Notes: generated by a model not told the origin, from the letters alone. A stretch of 64,000 bases of DNA from Aurantimonas marianensis (GCF_024195285.1 NZ_JALHBS010000007.1:78450-142449), one strand, 5' to 3'. Counted from the stretch's first letter, positions 47,417 through 57,999 are shown. Program-made: numbers and translations.

Positions 47417-49108
47417 TCACCCCCGCTCGGTCTCCTTGAGGATCGAGCGGGTCAAGAGCATCACCGGCAGGATTCCGACCATGACGATCATCAGCGCCGC
47501 CAGGGCGCCGTCCTCGAAGGCGGCGCGCGAGGTCTGCGCGTAGACGAAGGTCGCCAGCGTCTCGAAGTCGAAGGGACGCAACAGGATCGTCGCCGACAGT
47601 TCCTTGGTGGCATCGACGAAGACCAGGAGGAACGCGGTCAGGAGCGCCGGCTGCATCAGCGGCAACAGGATCTGCCGAAGCGTGCCGCCGGGTCCGCGCC
47701 CGAGCGTGCGCGCCGCCATGTCGAGATGCGGCGACAGCTTGGAAAAGCCGCTCTCGATGGCGCCGTGGCCCATGGCCATGAACCGCACGAAGCAGGCATA
47801 GACGATGGCAAAGCCCGAGCCCGACAGCAGCAGCCCGGTCGAGATGCCGAACCAGTCGCGCATCACCGCGTCGACCGCGTTGTCGAAGGCGGCGAGCGGG
47901 ATCAGGATGCCGATGGCGAGCACAGTGCCGGGCACGGCGTAGCCGAGGGCGGCGACCCGCACCAGCGCCGCCAGCCGCCGGCTGCCGGTGAGGCGGATGC
48001 CGTAGGCCATCGCGAAACCGGCGCCGACGGTCGCCAGTCCCGCCGCCGTCGCGATGACGACCGTATGTTCGAGCGCGCGCCAGAGCTGCGGATCGGCCAG
48101 TTGGTCGAGCCGCCGCAGGGCGAAGTCGCCGAGCACCAGGACCGGGATGCCGAAGCCGACGGCGATGGGCACGGCGCAGGCGAGGGCGGCGAGCGCGCCG
48201 CGCCAGCCGCGCAATGGCTCATGGCCTTCCTGCGGACGGTCGCCGCGATGGATGGTGAAGCGCTGCTGGCGCCGGGCGAAGCGCTCGACCAGGACGAGGA
48301 AGACAATGACGGCGAGCATGAACAGGGCGATCTGCGTCGCGCCGTAGAGATCGCCACGGTTGAGCCAGGTCGAATAGACGGCGAAGGTCAGCGTGCGGAC
48401 GCCGAGAAACTCCACCGCGCCGATGTCGTTGACCGCCTCCATCAGCGCCAGCGCGACGCCGATCGCGATCGCCGGCCGCGCCATCGGCAGCAGGATCCTG
48501 GCGAACACGGCGGCCCGCGAGGCGCCGAGCGTGCGCGCCACGTCGCCGGCCTTGCGGCCCTGCATGACGAACACCAGCCGCACGGTCAGAAAGATGTAAG
48601 GATAAAGCACCGAGGACAGGATCAGCACCGCGCCGCCGAGCGAGCGGATTTCCGGAAACCAGTATTCCCGCGAGGTCTGAAAGCCGAAGATATCGCGGAT
48701 CGCGGTCTGCACCGGGCCGGCGAAATGCAGAAACTCGACGACGCTGTAGGCGGCGATATAGGTCGGCACGGCCAGCGGCAGCACCAGAGCCCAGGCGAAG
48801 ACCCGCCGGCCGGGAAACTGGAAGCTGGCGACGAGCCAAGCCGTCACCACGCCGATCGAGCCGGCGACGAGGGCGATTCCCAGCATCAGCAGCAGCGTCA
48901 CCCGGCTGGCCTCCGGCAGGATCGTCTCGGCCAGATGCCGCCAGTTGGTCGACGTGCCCGAGAGCGCGATGACCACCAGCGCGACCAGCGGCAGGATCAC
49001 CGTCAACGCCACTGCCGTCGCGCCGACGAGATAGCCGCGATCACGCCCGCGTTTCAGGCGCAGACGGTTCCGGATGAGCGGTTTCAGGAGCGGGGCGGCG
49101 TTGGACAT
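47417..49108 (-). CDS. fbpB: Iron(III) ABC transporter permease (fused, FbpB type)
   Basis: A 563-residue permease with two consecutive permease domains, about 12 hydrophobic segments; the coupling motifs are ARTLGASRAAVFARILLPMARPA near residue 191 and ARTLGRGPGGTLRQILLPLMQPA near 464. This doubled form is typical of the FbpB/SfuB iron transporters. The binding protein gene is upstream, separated by 180 bases with a hairpin; no ATPase follows, the next gene being parE. Confidence 0.9.
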   Translation of the reverse strand: MSNAAPLLKPLIRNRLRLKRGRDRGYLVGATAVALTVILPLVALVVIALSGTSTNWRHLAETILPEASRVTLLLMLGIALVAGSIGVVTAWLVASFQFPGRRVFAWALVLPLAVPTYIAAYSVVEFLHFAGPVQTAIRDIFGFQTSREYWFPEIRSLGGAVLILSSVLYPYIFLTVRLVFVMQGRKAGDVARTLGASRAAVFARILLPMARPAIAIGVALALMEAVNDIGAVEFLGVRTLTFAVYSTWLNRGDLYGATQIALFMLAVIVFLVLVERFARRQQRFTIHRGDRPQEGHEPLRGWRGALAALACAVPIAVGFGIPVLVLGDFALRRLDQLADPQLWRALEHTVVIATAAGLATVGAGFAMAYGIRLTGSRRLAALVRVAALGYAVPGTVLAIGILIPLAAFDNAVDAVMRDWFGISTGLLLSGSGFAIVYACFVRFMAMGHGAIESGFSKLSPHLDMAARTLGRGPGGTLRQILLPLMQPALLTAFLLVFVDATKELSATILLRPFDFETLATFVYAQTSRAAFEDGALAALMIVMVGILPVMLLTRSILKETERG

Positions 49109-49221
49109 GCGGCGGAAGGTCAGTCCTGCGATGAACGATCGAAACGCGATCGGTCCGGCGAAGCCGGAATCGATGGCGACTGGCCACAGGGCTTAGCAGG
49201 CGACCGCCGGCGAAGAAACGG

Positions 49222-49258
49222 CCCGGCGCCCGAAGCGGAAATCCGCCCGGACGCCGGG
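49222..49258. terminator. Intercistronic hairpin between fbpA and fbpB
   Basis: Arms CCCGGCG (49222-49228) and CGCCGGG (49252-49258) enclose further pairs CCG/CGG and CGG/CCG, giving a long bulged stem in the 180-base gap. It parallels the hairpin after potF and probably sets the binding protein above the permease. Confidence 0.55.
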
Positions 49259-49288
49259 TGCTGGTTGTGACTAGTTCTGGCTTCGCGT

Positions 49289-50344
49289 TTAGCTCTGCGG
49301 TCCGTTGTCGAAGCCGACCTCATCGACGATCTCGGACGCCTTGGCCCGGAATTTGGCGATCTCGGCGAGCGGCATGTCGTCCGGCTTCATTTCGCCGAAG
49401 GAGTTGACCAGCTCGGAGGTCGCGATGCCCGGCTTGACCGGATATTCGTAGTTCAGCTCGGCGTAGATCTTCTGCGCCTCGTCGCCGGACAGGAATTCCA
49501 TCAGCTTCAGGGCGTTGTCCTTGTTCGGCGCGTTCTTGGCCAGGGCGATCCCGGAAATATTCACATGGGTCAGGCCGTTGTCGAAGGTCGGCATGATCAC
49601 CTTGATCGCGTCGGCCCACTCCTTCTGTTCCGGCTCCTTGTCGTTGGTCGCCATCTTGCCGACGTAATAGGTGTTGCCGAGCGCGATGTCGCATTCGCCG
49701 GCGAAGATCGCCTTGGCCTGGTCGCGATCGCCGCCCTCGGGCCGGCGGGCCAGATTGTCACGCAGGCCCGCGGCCCATTCGCGCGCGGCGTCCTCGCCGT
49801 AATGGGCGATATAAGCGGCGATCAGCGCGACATTGTAAGGGTGCTGGCCCGAGCGCACGCACAGCCGTCCCTTCCATTTCGGATCGGCAAGATCCTCGTA
49901 GGTGATCTGATCGACGTCGACCCGCTCTTTCGAGGCGTAGACGACCCGGCCGCGGGCGGTGAGGCCGAACCATTCGTTTTCGGCGTCGCGGAATTCGGCC
50001 GGAATGTTCTCAGCCAGCGTCGCGTCGTCCACCGGCTGCACCACGCCGGCCTGCTTGGCGGCGTCGAGCCGGCCGATGTCGACGGTCATGATCAGATCGG
50101 CCGGAGAATTGGCCCCCTCGGCGGCGACGCGCTCTTCCAGACCCTTGTCGAGGAAGATCGTCGCCGTCGTGAGGCCCGTCTCTTCGGTGAAGGCGTCGAG
50201 CAGCGGCTGGATCAGCTCCGGCTGGCGCGCGGTGTAGATGTTGACGTCCGCCGCCTCGGCGGTCGCGGCGGTGAAGGACACGGCAATGACGCCGGCGGAC
50301 AGGGTCAGGGCTCGCGAAAGCCGCGGCAAAAGACGCTTCGTCAT
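49289..50344 (-). CDS. fbpA: Iron(III)-binding periplasmic protein (FbpA/FutA-like)
   Basis: A 351-residue binding protein with a signal peptide ending near TAATAEAA. DVNIYTARQPELIQPLLDAFTEETG is the Fbp-type start, and LGNTYYVGKMA and NGLTHVNISGIAL are typical family pieces with the paired tyrosines used for ferric iron. GAGGAGA lies about 5 bases before the ATG at 50344. The upstream 200 bases contain no gene up to the tandem ICE-like boxes at 50542-50574. Iron is inferred from the family and the boxes. Confidence 0.9.
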   Translation of the reverse strand: MTKRLLPRLSRALTLSAGVIAVSFTAATAEAADVNIYTARQPELIQPLLDAFTEETGLTTATIFLDKGLEERVAAEGANSPADLIMTVDIGRLDAAKQAGVVQPVDDATLAENIPAEFRDAENEWFGLTARGRVVYASKERVDVDQITYEDLADPKWKGRLCVRSGQHPYNVALIAAYIAHYGEDAAREWAAGLRDNLARRPEGGDRDQAKAIFAGECDIALGNTYYVGKMATNDKEPEQKEWADAIKVIMPTFDNGLTHVNISGIALAKNAPNKDNALKLMEFLSGDEAQKIYAELNYEYPVKPGIATSELVNSFGEMKPDDMPLAEIAKFRAKASEIVDEVGFDNGPQS

Positions 50345-50541
50345 CAAAACTCTCCTCGATCCGCGGAGGCGCTCGGCCTCTCGCGGCTTGGGCTGGTCGG
50401 GACGGACAGGTCGTATCGGCGCGACAGGACCCGCCCGTTTGCGGTGAAGGAGCCGCCTGGGGATGCGACCCGGCGCACTCATGCAGCAACGGCCTGGCCA
50501 ACGCAAGCGGATTCTTGGAAAATAACGAATAAAATCAATGG

Positions 50542-50574
50542 TTTAGAAGTATTCTAATGTTGAATCATTCTAAA
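50542..50574. promoter_or_regulatory. Tandem ICE-like (Irr) boxes upstream of fbpA
   Basis: TTTAGAA-GTA-TTCTAAT (50542-50558) matches the iron-control element pattern TTTAGAA-N3-TTCTAAA at 13 of 14 fixed positions. An overlapping second box TGTTGAA-TCA-TTCTAAA (50558-50574) matches at 12 of 14. They lie about 200 bases before fbpA and overlap the 3' end of the PAS kinase frame. Irr binds such sites in Hyphomicrobiales; its effect here (activation or repression) is unknown. Confidence 0.7.
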
Positions 50575-53500
50575 GCGGGAAGGGGAGAAGCGGTTCAGTC
50601 GGTCAGAACTCTTTGCGGCGGAAACAGAATCTCCACCAGCGTACCCTCGCCGGAGGTCGAGGAAATCGCGAAGGCGGCGCGGTTCGCCTCCGTCAGCGCC
50701 TTCGTCAGCGGTAGGCCGAGGCCGGTGCCTTCGCCGCGCCGCCGCGCACCCGGATTGATCTGCCGGAACGGCATCATGGCGATCTCGATCTCGCGCTCGC
50801 TCATCCCGATCCCGTTGTCGCGAAATCTCAGCGCGACCTCGCCTCCGGGCCTCGAAGGCGAGGTCGAGCTTGCCGGCCTCGATCTTGCTGATGTCGAGCA
50901 GGTCGTTGACAAGGTCGAGCACATGATGGCCGGAGCGCTTGATGTCGTCGAGATATTCCAGGTAACGCTCGTTGCCGATCGGACCGAAGCATTCCGCCGC
51001 CATGACGTCGGCGAAGCCGATGATGGCGTTGAGCGGCGTGCGCAGTTCATGGCTGATATTGGCAAGGAACTGGCTCTTCTGAAGGCTCGCCGCCTCCGCC
51101 TCGCGCCGGGCGGTGGTCAATTCCTCCTCGACCCGCTTGCGATGGGCGATGTTTCGGACGAGGGCATACCAGCCGCGTTCGTCCGGTAGCCGGCCACAGT
51201 ACAGAAGCAGCGGAACGAAGCCGCCCTCCGCGATGCGGCCGACGACCTCGCGACCTTCGCTATCGGCGGAAGCGTCGCCGCGCCGCAGCTCCTCCAGATA
51301 GTCGCTGGCCGCCTTCTGGCTCTGATGGGCAAAGAGCGTGATGAAGGGGCGTCCGGCGCTGTTGCCCTCGGCAATGGCGAAAAGCGTGTGGGCGGCATCG
51401 TTCATGGAGCGGATGGTGCCCGTGGTATCGAGCAGCACCAGGCCATCCGCCGCCGTCTCGATGACAGCATTCAGGTCCGCGACCTCCTGGCGCAGTGTTT
51501 CGCGTTCGCTGCCGTTGCCTGCCTCGTCGGGGGCGACGATACCGGCGGGATCGTGCCGCATGGCGGCCGCGCTGGTGTCCGGCGAGGCGAAGAAGGACAT
51601 CACCAGACAGGAGCGCCCGGCGATCGTCGAGCGCTGCATGTGGGTGCGGACCGCGACCGTCTCTCCGGTCGCGCGCCGGATCGACGGCGCCTCGTTCTCG
51701 GACTCCGGCTCCGGGCTATCGGTGAACAGATGGGCGAGACCGCCGGCATCGTCCAGCGCCGTAACGGTTCCGTAGCCGGTCAGATCGAAGAATTCGCGGT
51801 TCCCATAGACGAGATCCTCGCGAACCTGCACCAGGACGGGCAGCGGAAGGTCGGCGTAAACGGTTTCAAGCTCCGCGAGCAGGGCGGATCTGTCCGACGG
51901 CGGCATCTCCGCGGAGCCGCTATCGATATCGTCATCATCCGCGTCGTGGGCTGCCTCGGACGGCGCGTGGCCATGGTCGGTCAAATCCTCGACCGGTGCC
52001 TTCGGGGGGCGGGCCACTGCCTCGTCGGGGTCGGACGCTTTGCCGGCATCGTTTGCGATCTCGGGGGGTTCCTGTGCGTCAATGCGCGCATTTTCGAGCT
52101 CGTCGATGCGCTTTGTCGCCGTCTGGATCGCCTGCCCGAGCCTGTTGGGCGTCTCCTCATGGGTCAGCGTCTGACCGATCGCGCGGAACGCCGCCTCTTC
52201 GTCCTGGCTGAGATCGCCGTCCTTGGGCCGCCGGCGTTCCTCCAGGCGGATGACCTTCGGCACCTCGCGGTCAGGGGCCCTGTCCGGCCGGTCGGACGGA
52301 TCGCGGCGGCCGAACGACACCTCCCGCTCCTCCGACGAATACCGCTTCAGCCGCGCGCGTCCGCCGATCTCGCGCGACCTGCCGACGGCATCGTCGGCCA
52401 GCGATTCCTCGCGCGCATCGCCGGCCACACCGGAGATGGTGCCCAGGCGCAGTCCGACCGCTTCGGGATCCTCGACGGCATCGGCCAGCCTGGCAATGCC
52501 GAAGCCGCGGAAGCCGTCGAAGCTGCGGTCGCGGGCATAGACCGGAAGCGCCGCGAGATCGATCGGAACCCGCTTGTCGGTGTTTTCCAGCGGCCAGAAG
52601 ACGGTGCGGCCGGACCAGGTGTCGCGGCGGTCAAGGAGCCGCCCGACCTCGCCGTCGGCATCGATCCCGTAAGCCTCGGCGACGTCACGAAAACTCCGAT
52701 CGACGACGTCGGCGGAGCGGGGGCCGACGGCGGCTGCAAATTCCGGCGACAGGGAGCGGAACCGGCCCTCGCTGTCGATGCGCCAGACGAAGCGTACCGA
52801 AGCCACATCCAGGCGGGGCGAGAACGGCGTTTCCGCGACACCGTCGTCAGCTTCCTCCAGCTCACCGGCGAAGGCCGCGCGATCACCTTCCCGATCGTCG
52901 CCGAATGGTATCGAATCGGTAGGGTTGCGGCGCTGCGATCCGGTGTCACCAACCACCGGTTCGGGCGGGGCCGGCTGTTCTTGCGTGACGCCTCTATCGC
53001 TCTTCGGCGTCGCACCCGTCGACGAAGCCTCTCGTTCGGGGCGCTCCGGCGTCCCCCAGATGGATCGCAGCTGGCGGCGAGGGAAAGCGGTTGCGGCATG
53101 AGCGTCGTAGGGCTGCTGAGGACCCGGCGACGGCATGAGCGCGTTGTCGCTGGTGGCGGCCTGGACATTCCCGTCACGGGAGGAGCCGCGATCGATGGCG
53201 GCGGGCTCGTGCCTTTGCTCCATCGCCGGCCCATCGGCATCATCGGCGGCCACAATGCGATCGTCCCCGGCCTCTCGGGTACCGTAATCACTTTCCTCCG
53301 CCGCCCTGTCGGTTGCGGCGGCCTCGAGCTCGGCGCCGCCGGCTTCTTCCGGCTCCGTCGCCGCCGCAGGCTCAGGCAACGAAGTCGCCCCATCGCGGTT
53401 TCTGAAGTACCAGCGCTGGAGCAGCGCGCTCATCCCCATCTTGCCGCTCTGATCGGAGCTTTCGTCATCCGCATCGGCCTGGGGTTCCAGTGCGACGTCC

Positions 53501-54189
53501 CTGGGCGACGAAGCCGGATCCGCCCCATCGGTGCCCGGAATATCATCGTCGGTTGGACCATCGGCCGCGGCATCGTGCCGTTGCGGCGCGGCGCCGACCC
53601 AGACGAGCACACGCTCGTCGTCGAGCTTTGCCAGCATCAGGACGCCACCGTCGTCGCGCGCGATGACCCGATGCGTGTCCGCCGAGACACGGAAGGCGGC
53701 GAGCGTCTCCGGATCGGGCGCTTCGTCCGGCAGGATCGCGCGATCGTCGACAGCTTGATGGCTGCTCGGCAACCCGCTCACCGAGACGAGAACGAAATCG
53801 TCGAGAATTTGGCCACCGGAAATCGGCCGGAGTTCGGCGGTCGCTGGAGGCCCAAGCCCGCCGCCGGGCGGACGCACCAGCGCCTTGGCGTGGCCTACGG
53901 CCGCCAGCATGCGGCCCGCCGCGCGGATCTGGCGGATCGGCGCGGTATTGATGCGGGCATCCGCCGGCTGCGGTCCGGCCGCGTCAAGCCGCAGAAGGCG
54001 AGCGCCGGTGCCGTTTGCCCATAGCAGCCGCGTCAGATCGGACGAGAAGACGGCCAGAGCCGTCGAAGCGGAACTCGCCTCGCCTTCTTGCGGATGTGCC
54101 ATGATCGCTAACGCGATGGGCACCGTCGGTGTCGCCATGGGCAACGCTTTCAAGCTTGCCGTGCCTCCACGCTTCAACGCATCATGCAC
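50554..54189 (-). CDS. Multi-PAS sensor histidine kinase (PdhS/PleC-like) with disrupted catalytic domain
   Basis: A 1211-residue open frame: PAS-type domains near residues 465-560, 770-870 and 900-1010, then a HisKA domain near 1043-1105 with [14 protein letters not shown] and the PdhS/PleC-type stretch [14 protein letters not shown]. After LDLAFEA (about residue 1113) the frame no longer encodes a kinase. The G1/G2 region of the ATPase ([16 protein letters not shown], then [16 protein letters not shown]) is present but in another frame ending at 50595, and the N-box region of about 60 residues is missing. This is a deletion plus frameshift at an 11-bp inverted repeat; it may be real or an assembly error. 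Start is uncertain (54189, 54138 or 54102). Confidence 0.75.
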   Translation of the reverse strand: MHDALKRGGTASLKALPMATPTVPIALAIMAHPQEGEASSASTALAVFSSDLTRLLWANGTGARLLRLDAAGPQPADARINTAPIRQIRAAGRMLAAVGHAKALVRPPGGGLGPPATAELRPISGGQILDDFVLVSVSGLPSSHQAVDDRAILPDEAPDPETLAAFRVSADTHRVIARDDGGVLMLAKLDDERVLVWVGAAPQRHDAAADGPTDDDIPGTDGADPASSPRDVALEPQADADDESSDQSGKMGMSALLQRWYFRNRDGATSLPEPAAATEPEEAGGAELEAAATDRAAEESDYGTREAGDDRIVAADDADGPAMEQRHEPAAIDRGSSRDGNVQAATSDNALMPSPGPQQPYDAHAATAFPRRQLRSIWGTPERPEREASSTGATPKSDRGVTQEQPAPPEPVVGDTGSQRRNPTDSIPFGDDREGDRAAFAGELEEADDGVAETPFSPRLDVASVRFVWRIDSEGRFRSLSPEFAAAVGPRSADVVDRSFRDVAEAYGIDADGEVGRLLDRRDTWSGRTVFWPLENTDKRVPIDLAALPVYARDRSFDGFRGFGIARLADAVEDPEAVGLRLGTISGVAGDAREESLADDAVGRSREIGGRARLKRYSSEEREVSFGRRDPSDRPDRAPDREVPKVIRLEERRRPKDGDLSQDEEAAFRAIGQTLTHEETPNRLGQAIQTATKRIDELENARIDAQEPPEIANDAGKASDPDEAVARPPKAPVEDLTDHGHAPSEAAHDADDDDIDSGSAEMPPSDRSALLAELETVYADLPLPVLVQVREDLVYGNREFFDLTGYGTVTALDDAGGLAHLFTDSPEPESENEAPSIRRATGETVAVRTHMQRSTIAGRSCLVMSFFASPDTSAAAMRHDPAGIVAPDEAGNGSERETLRQEVADLNAVIETAADGLVLLDTTGTIRSMNDAAHTLFAIAEGNSAGRPFITLFAHQSQKAASDYLEELRRGDASADSEGREVVGRIAEGGFVPLLLYCGRLPDERGWYALVRNIAHRKRVEEELTTARREAEAASLQKSQFLANISHELRTPLNAIIGFADVMAAECFGPIGNERYLEYLDDIKRSGHHVLDLVNDLLDISKIEAGKLDLAFEARRRGRAEISRQRDRDERARDRDRHDAVPADQSGCAAARRRHRPRPTADEGADGGEPRRLRDFLDLRRGYAGGDSVSAAKSSDRLNRFSPSRFRMIQH
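50834..50866. repeat. 11-bp perfect inverted repeat at the kinase break point
   Basis: Arms CGACCTCGCCT (50834-50844) and AGGCGAGGTCG (50856-50866) with an 11-base loop coincide with the point where the kinase loses its N-box and changes frame. Confidence 0.8.
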
Positions 54190-54408
54190 GGTTCCAGAGC
54201 CGATCTTAAGAATGGATTCATAATAGCGCCTCCCAGGGGAATCCAGAATCTTCCGGCCCTGGCCCGGATTCGTCGCGTTTAAGGGTTAATTATCTCGCAG
54301 ATGCGAAAACTTTCTCGGGAGAATGTTGCGCTGCACAAAAACAATTGCTATATAAATAGGCAGTCGCCTGCTTCCCATCGGCGACACCCAACATGAGGAG
54401 ACAATGAT

Positions 54409-54873
54409 ATGGCCGAATCGAAAAACACGCGGGATGCCTTCGCGATGCCAAACCCGCAATCGATGATGGGCATGGATCCGTCGCAGATGACCGAAACCTT
54501 CCGCGCCATGACGCAGAAGTCGATGGAGCAGTCCAAGGAAGCCTACAGCCGCATGAAGTCCGCCGCGGACGAAGCGACCAAGGCGCTGGAATCGACGATG
54601 GAGAACGCCCATCAGGGTTCGCTCCAGCTGTCGAAAAAGGCCATCGACGCGATGCGCAACAACGCCGAGGCCGGCTTCCAGCACCTCGACAAGATGATGT
54701 CGGCCAAGTCGTTCGCCGAAGTCATCGAGATGCAGACGGCTTACGTCCGCAAGCAGATCGAGTTGGCCACCGACCAGAGCAAGGACATGCAGGCGCTGAG
54801 CCAGTCGGTCGCGCAGGACATGATGAAGCCGGGTCGCGACGCCTTCCAGAAGGCTCAGAAGAACGCCAAGTAA
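54409..54873 (+). CDS. phaP: Phasin family protein
   Basis: A 154-residue helical protein without signal or membrane segments, rich in Ala, Met, Lys and Gln; central part KSMEQSKEAYSRMKSAADEATKALESTMENA and KKAIDAMRNNAEAGFQHLDKMMSAKSFAEVIEMQTAYVR are typical of the phasin_2 family that coats polyhydroxyalkanoate granules. GAGGAGA lies about 7 bases before the ATG. The upstream 219-base gap is AT-rich near TATATAAATA, a probable promoter. A terminator follows. Confidence 0.9.
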   Translation: MAESKNTRDAFAMPNPQSMMGMDPSQMTETFRAMTQKSMEQSKEAYSRMKSAADEATKALESTMENAHQGSLQLSKKAIDAMRNNAEAGFQHLDKMMSAKSFAEVIEMQTAYVRKQIELATDQSKDMQALSQSVAQDMMKPGRDAFQKAQKNAK

Positions 54874-54934
54874 CCACTTGCCGGAATGCTGGCGGGACGC
54901 CTGTCGCCCCGCCGCCGCCATGCGCACGAGGAAG

Positions 54935-54962
54935 ACCCGGCCTGTCCCAACGGTCGGGTTTT
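54935..54962 (+). terminator. Rho-independent terminator of the phasin gene
   Basis: ACCCGGCC (54935-54942) pairs with GGTCGGGT (54952-54959) with one G-U wobble, followed by TTTT. Confidence 0.7.
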
Positions 54963-55044
54963 GCCGTGATCGATCTCCGATCCGGGCTTGCGTAGAACGG
55001 CGAAAGATTTTATCTGCACCTTGGCGCGGACGAGACTCCGCCGT

Positions 55045-55121
55045 GCGGTTGTAGCTCAGTTGGTTAGAGCGTCGGATTGTGGCTCCGGAGGTCGGTGGTT
55101 CGAGACCACCCAACCGTACCA
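55045..55121 (+). tRNA. tRNA-His (GTG)
   Basis: A cloverleaf of 77 bases with the CCA encoded. The acceptor 5' strand GCGGTTG pairs with CAACCGT (first pair G-U), the D arm is TAGCTCAGTTGGTTAGAGC, the anticodon loop TTGTGGC carries GTG, and the T arm is GGTGGTTCGAGACCACC. The discriminator is A73 and no templated G-1 pairs with it, the noncanonical form known for alphaproteobacterial tRNA-His. Confidence 0.97.
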
Positions 55122-55141
55122 TTTCTTCCCTGATACGAATG

Positions 55142-56773
55142 TCAAAATAGCGAGCCCTGGCCCTCGGCGAGCTTTTTCGCCGCGCGGCGGCGCGGGCCCG
55201 GCTTGGCCGGGGCCGTCACGCTAACCGTCGCCGTTGCCGGACCAGCGTCCCGGTCGCCGTCGCCCGTCGCGACGGCCGGGCGCCGCTCGTTCCCGGCAAA
55301 TTGCACCGTGAAGGCCATGCCCGGCGTCAGGCCGGCGGCGCGGATGATCGGCTGGTCATCGTCGCCGCGAATGATCGCATAGCCGCGTTCCAGAACCCGG
55401 AGCGGATTGAGACTGTCCGCCATGCGCCAGGCTGCGGCGATCCGCTGCCGACGGACCTCGGTCGCCTGGGCCTGCGCCACCGACAGCCGCTCGCCGAGCG
55501 TGTCCAGCCGCAGCCGCGCGGCCTCGCTGGCGACCGCGATCCGGTATGGCTGCAACCCCGCCGCCGTCCGCTCGAAGCGCTGCCGCATGCCATGAAGCCG
55601 GGTCTGCAACGCGTGGCCGGCACGCGTCTCGTGATGGCGCAGATCCGCCCGCTTGTCCCGGACCAGGCTGTCGAGGCGGGACGGCGACAGCCGGCTCGCC
55701 ACGTCGCCATAGTGCCGGCGCTTTTCCGAAATCGCCACGCGCAGACATTGGCCGAGCGCCGTGGTGGCTTCGTCGAGCCGACGCCTCGGCAGCGCCAGCA
55801 GCATGTCTGGCGAGGGCAGGGCGCGGGCGGTCGCGGCGACGGATTTGCGCTCCTGCTCGAGGCGCCGCGAGATCGCCCCGGCCTGCCGGGCGTGGAGGCC
55901 GGCCAGATTGGCCAGCAGTTCGGCCCGCACCGGCACGGCGATCTCGGCCGCCCCGGTCGGCGTCGGCGCGCGCCGGTCGGCGGCATGGTCGATCAGCGTC
56001 CAGTCGGTCTCGTGTCCCACTGCCGAGATCAGCGGGATCGTCGAGGCTGCCGCCGCGCGCACCACCGCCTCGTCGTTGAAGCCCCATAGATCTTCCAGGC
56101 TGCCGCCGCCGCGCGCGACGATGATCAGGTCCGGCCGCGGTATCGCGCCGTCCGGCTCCAGCGCGTTGAAGCCCTCGATGCCGCGCGCGACCTCGTCGCC
56201 CGAGGTTTCGCCCTGGACCCGCACAGGCCAGACGATCAACCGGACCGGGAAGCGGTCGGCAATGCGGTGATGGATGTCGCGGATCACCGCGCCGGTCGGC
56301 GAGGTGACGATGCCGATGACGCGCGGCAAATAGGGCAGGCGCTGCTTGCGCTCGGGCAAAAACAGCCCCTCGGCCTCCAGCTTGCGCTTGCGCTCGTTCA
56401 ACAGCGCCATCAGCGCCCCGGCGCCGGCCGGCTCGATCGTCTCGATGACGATCTGGTATTTCGACGAGCCGGGATAGGTGGTGAGCTTGCCGGTGGCGAT
56501 CACCTCCAGCCCTTCCTCCGGCTTGAAGGCGAGCCTGGCGAAGCTCGTCCGCCAGATCACGGCATCGATCCGTGCCCGATCGTCCTTGAGGCAGAAATAG
56601 GCGTGGCCGGAGGAGTGCGGGCCGCGATAGCCGGAAACCTCGCCGCGCACCCGGACATGGCCGAACGCGTCCTCGACGGTCCGTTTCAGCGCGCCTGAGA
56701 TTTCCGAGACGCTGTATTCGGCGACATTCGATGCGGTGGGGGATTCGTCGAGACGGCTCATTGCGGCCATCAT
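55142..56773 (-). CDS. xseA: Exodeoxyribonuclease VII large subunit
   Basis: Single-strand exonuclease subunit acting with XseB. The 543-residue protein begins with the OB-fold domain ([26 protein letters not shown]), and the catalytic domain has [29 protein letters not shown] and ISAVGHETD; a long coiled-coil region follows. The C-terminal 100 residues include a Lys/Arg-rich tail. A GGAG site lies before the ATG at 56773. xseB is not in the window. Confidence 0.95.
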   Translation of the reverse strand: MMAAMSRLDESPTASNVAEYSVSEISGALKRTVEDAFGHVRVRGEVSGYRGPHSSGHAYFCLKDDRARIDAVIWRTSFARLAFKPEEGLEVIATGKLTTYPGSSKYQIVIETIEPAGAGALMALLNERKRKLEAEGLFLPERKQRLPYLPRVIGIVTSPTGAVIRDIHHRIADRFPVRLIVWPVRVQGETSGDEVARGIEGFNALEPDGAIPRPDLIIVARGGGSLEDLWGFNDEAVVRAAAASTIPLISAVGHETDWTLIDHAADRRAPTPTGAAEIAVPVRAELLANLAGLHARQAGAISRRLEQERKSVAATARALPSPDMLLALPRRRLDEATTALGQCLRVAISEKRRHYGDVASRLSPSRLDSLVRDKRADLRHHETRAGHALQTRLHGMRQRFERTAAGLQPYRIAVASEAARLRLDTLGERLSVAQAQATEVRRQRIAAAWRMADSLNPLRVLERGYAIIRGDDDQPIIRAAGLTPGMAFTVQFAGNERRPAVATGDGDRDAGPATATVSVTAPAKPGPRRRAAKKLAEGQGSLF

Positions 56774-56904
56774 GGTGAGCTCCGTCCGCGGGTCAAGGCG
56801 AAACCCGGCGATGCCAAGTGATGCTGATCAATCGGATGCGTTTTGACCCTGCGCCTCTCCGGTGCAAGCTGGAGCCGGGTGCCGGAAATCCTGGGAGGAT
56901 GTCG

Positions 56905-57657
56905 ATGCGGAAATTCGTGGGAACGCTCGGTCGCACGCTGCTGGCCTCGATGCTCATGGCCGCGCCGGCCGCCGCGCAAGGCATGATGAGCGGACTCGAC
57001 CTGACCTCGCCGCGCATGAGCCGCGCCGAGGTCGAGGCGCTGCTCGACCAGGCGACGCCCGACAAGCCCGCCGATCTCAGTCGCAAGGCGCTGAACGGCC
57101 TCGATCTCTCGGGGCTCAACTTCGACGGCGCCGACATGACCAGCGCCTATCTCAACGGCACGAATTTTTCCGGCGCCAGCCTCGTCGGCGCCAAGCTCGA
57201 CCAGGCCTGGGGGCTGAAGGCCGTCTTCACCAAGGCGAATCTGTCCGGGGCCAATCTGTTTCAGGCGCAGATGATCGACGCCAATTTCGATGGCGCCGAT
57301 CTTTCGGGCGCTCGGCTGGCCAGCGATTTCACCCGCGCCTCGATGGTCGGCGCGAACATGAGCGGCGCGGACTTTTCCGCCGACATGCGCAACCAGTCGA
57401 TGGGCATGATGCGCGGCGTCTTGAATTCGGTCGATGCCACCGGCGCTGATTTTTCCGGTGCCAATCTGTCGCGTGCCGCCGGCGAATTCGCCAATTTCAC
57501 CGATGCCAGTTTCGAAGGTGCCGACATGCGGCGCATGGAGGCGGCCGGGGCGAAATTCGATGGTGCCAATATCGAGGGCGCGGATTTCGCCGATGCCGAC
57601 CTGCAATCCGCCAGGCTCGACGAGGCCAGGGGGACGGCGAAAAATTTGAAACGGTAA
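56905..57657 (+). CDS. Exported pentapeptide-repeat protein
   Basis: A 250-residue protein with a signal peptide ending near AAPAAAQG and, from about residue 60, many pentapeptide repeats of the A(D/N)LxX type (ANLSGANLFQAQ, ADFSGANLSRAA, FDGANIEGADFADADL), which fold as a right-handed square beta-helix. Some members mimic DNA or act in the envelope; the role here is unknown. GGAGG lies 7 bases before the ATG at 56905. It is divergent from xseA. Confidence 0.85.
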   Translation: MRKFVGTLGRTLLASMLMAAPAAAQGMMSGLDLTSPRMSRAEVEALLDQATPDKPADLSRKALNGLDLSGLNFDGADMTSAYLNGTNFSGASLVGAKLDQAWGLKAVFTKANLSGANLFQAQMIDANFDGADLSGARLASDFTRASMVGANMSGADFSADMRNQSMGMMRGVLNSVDATGADFSGANLSRAAGEFANFTDASFEGADMRRMEAAGAKFDGANIEGADFADADLQSARLDEARGTAKNLKR

Positions 57658-57723
57658 GGGCGATCAGACGAACGGGAGCTTCGCGCGCTTGGCGTCAGGT
57701 GCCGGGCACGGGCCGCGAGGGTC

Positions 57724-57999
57724 TCACGGTTTGGCCGCCGGCGACCCCCGCGACTTCCGCCGATAGGCCGAAAAATCCTCGCTTTGATAAAGCGCTTCGA
57801 TTTCGTCGAGGGAGAAGGAATTTTCGTCCGTGTCGATCGACACGCCGTAGCGCTCGGCCTGATCCTCTTCGACAACGAAACATATGCCCTCGGCGAGCGT
57901 CTCGAAACGCCGGTGGGCCACGCCACCCTTCGGCACCACGCGACGCGCGGACCTGGCCCAGAAAAGGTCCGCCGGAAGATCGAAATTGATGATCGGCAT
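57724..57999 (-). CDS. Small hypothetical protein
   Basis: A 91-residue soluble protein with a beta-rich centre (FDLPADLFWARSARRVVPKGGVAHRRFETLAEGICFVVEE) and an acidic EALYQSEDFSAYRRKS end. The start at 57999 follows an AGGGG site. It lies between the pentapeptide protein and cspA with no clear operon. No family recognised. Confidence 0.55.
   Translation of the reverse strand: MPIINFDLPADLFWARSARRVVPKGGVAHRRFETLAEGICFVVEEDQAERYGVSIDTDENSFSLDEIEALYQSEDFSAYRRKSRGSPAAKP

Noticed and set aside
54286..55122. Long minus-strand frame covering the phasin gene and tRNA-His, beginning with a GLEPPTSGATIRRSNQLSY-type sequence
   Set aside because: This is the well-known false protein produced by translating the antisense of a tRNA gene; it overlaps a sound phasin gene.
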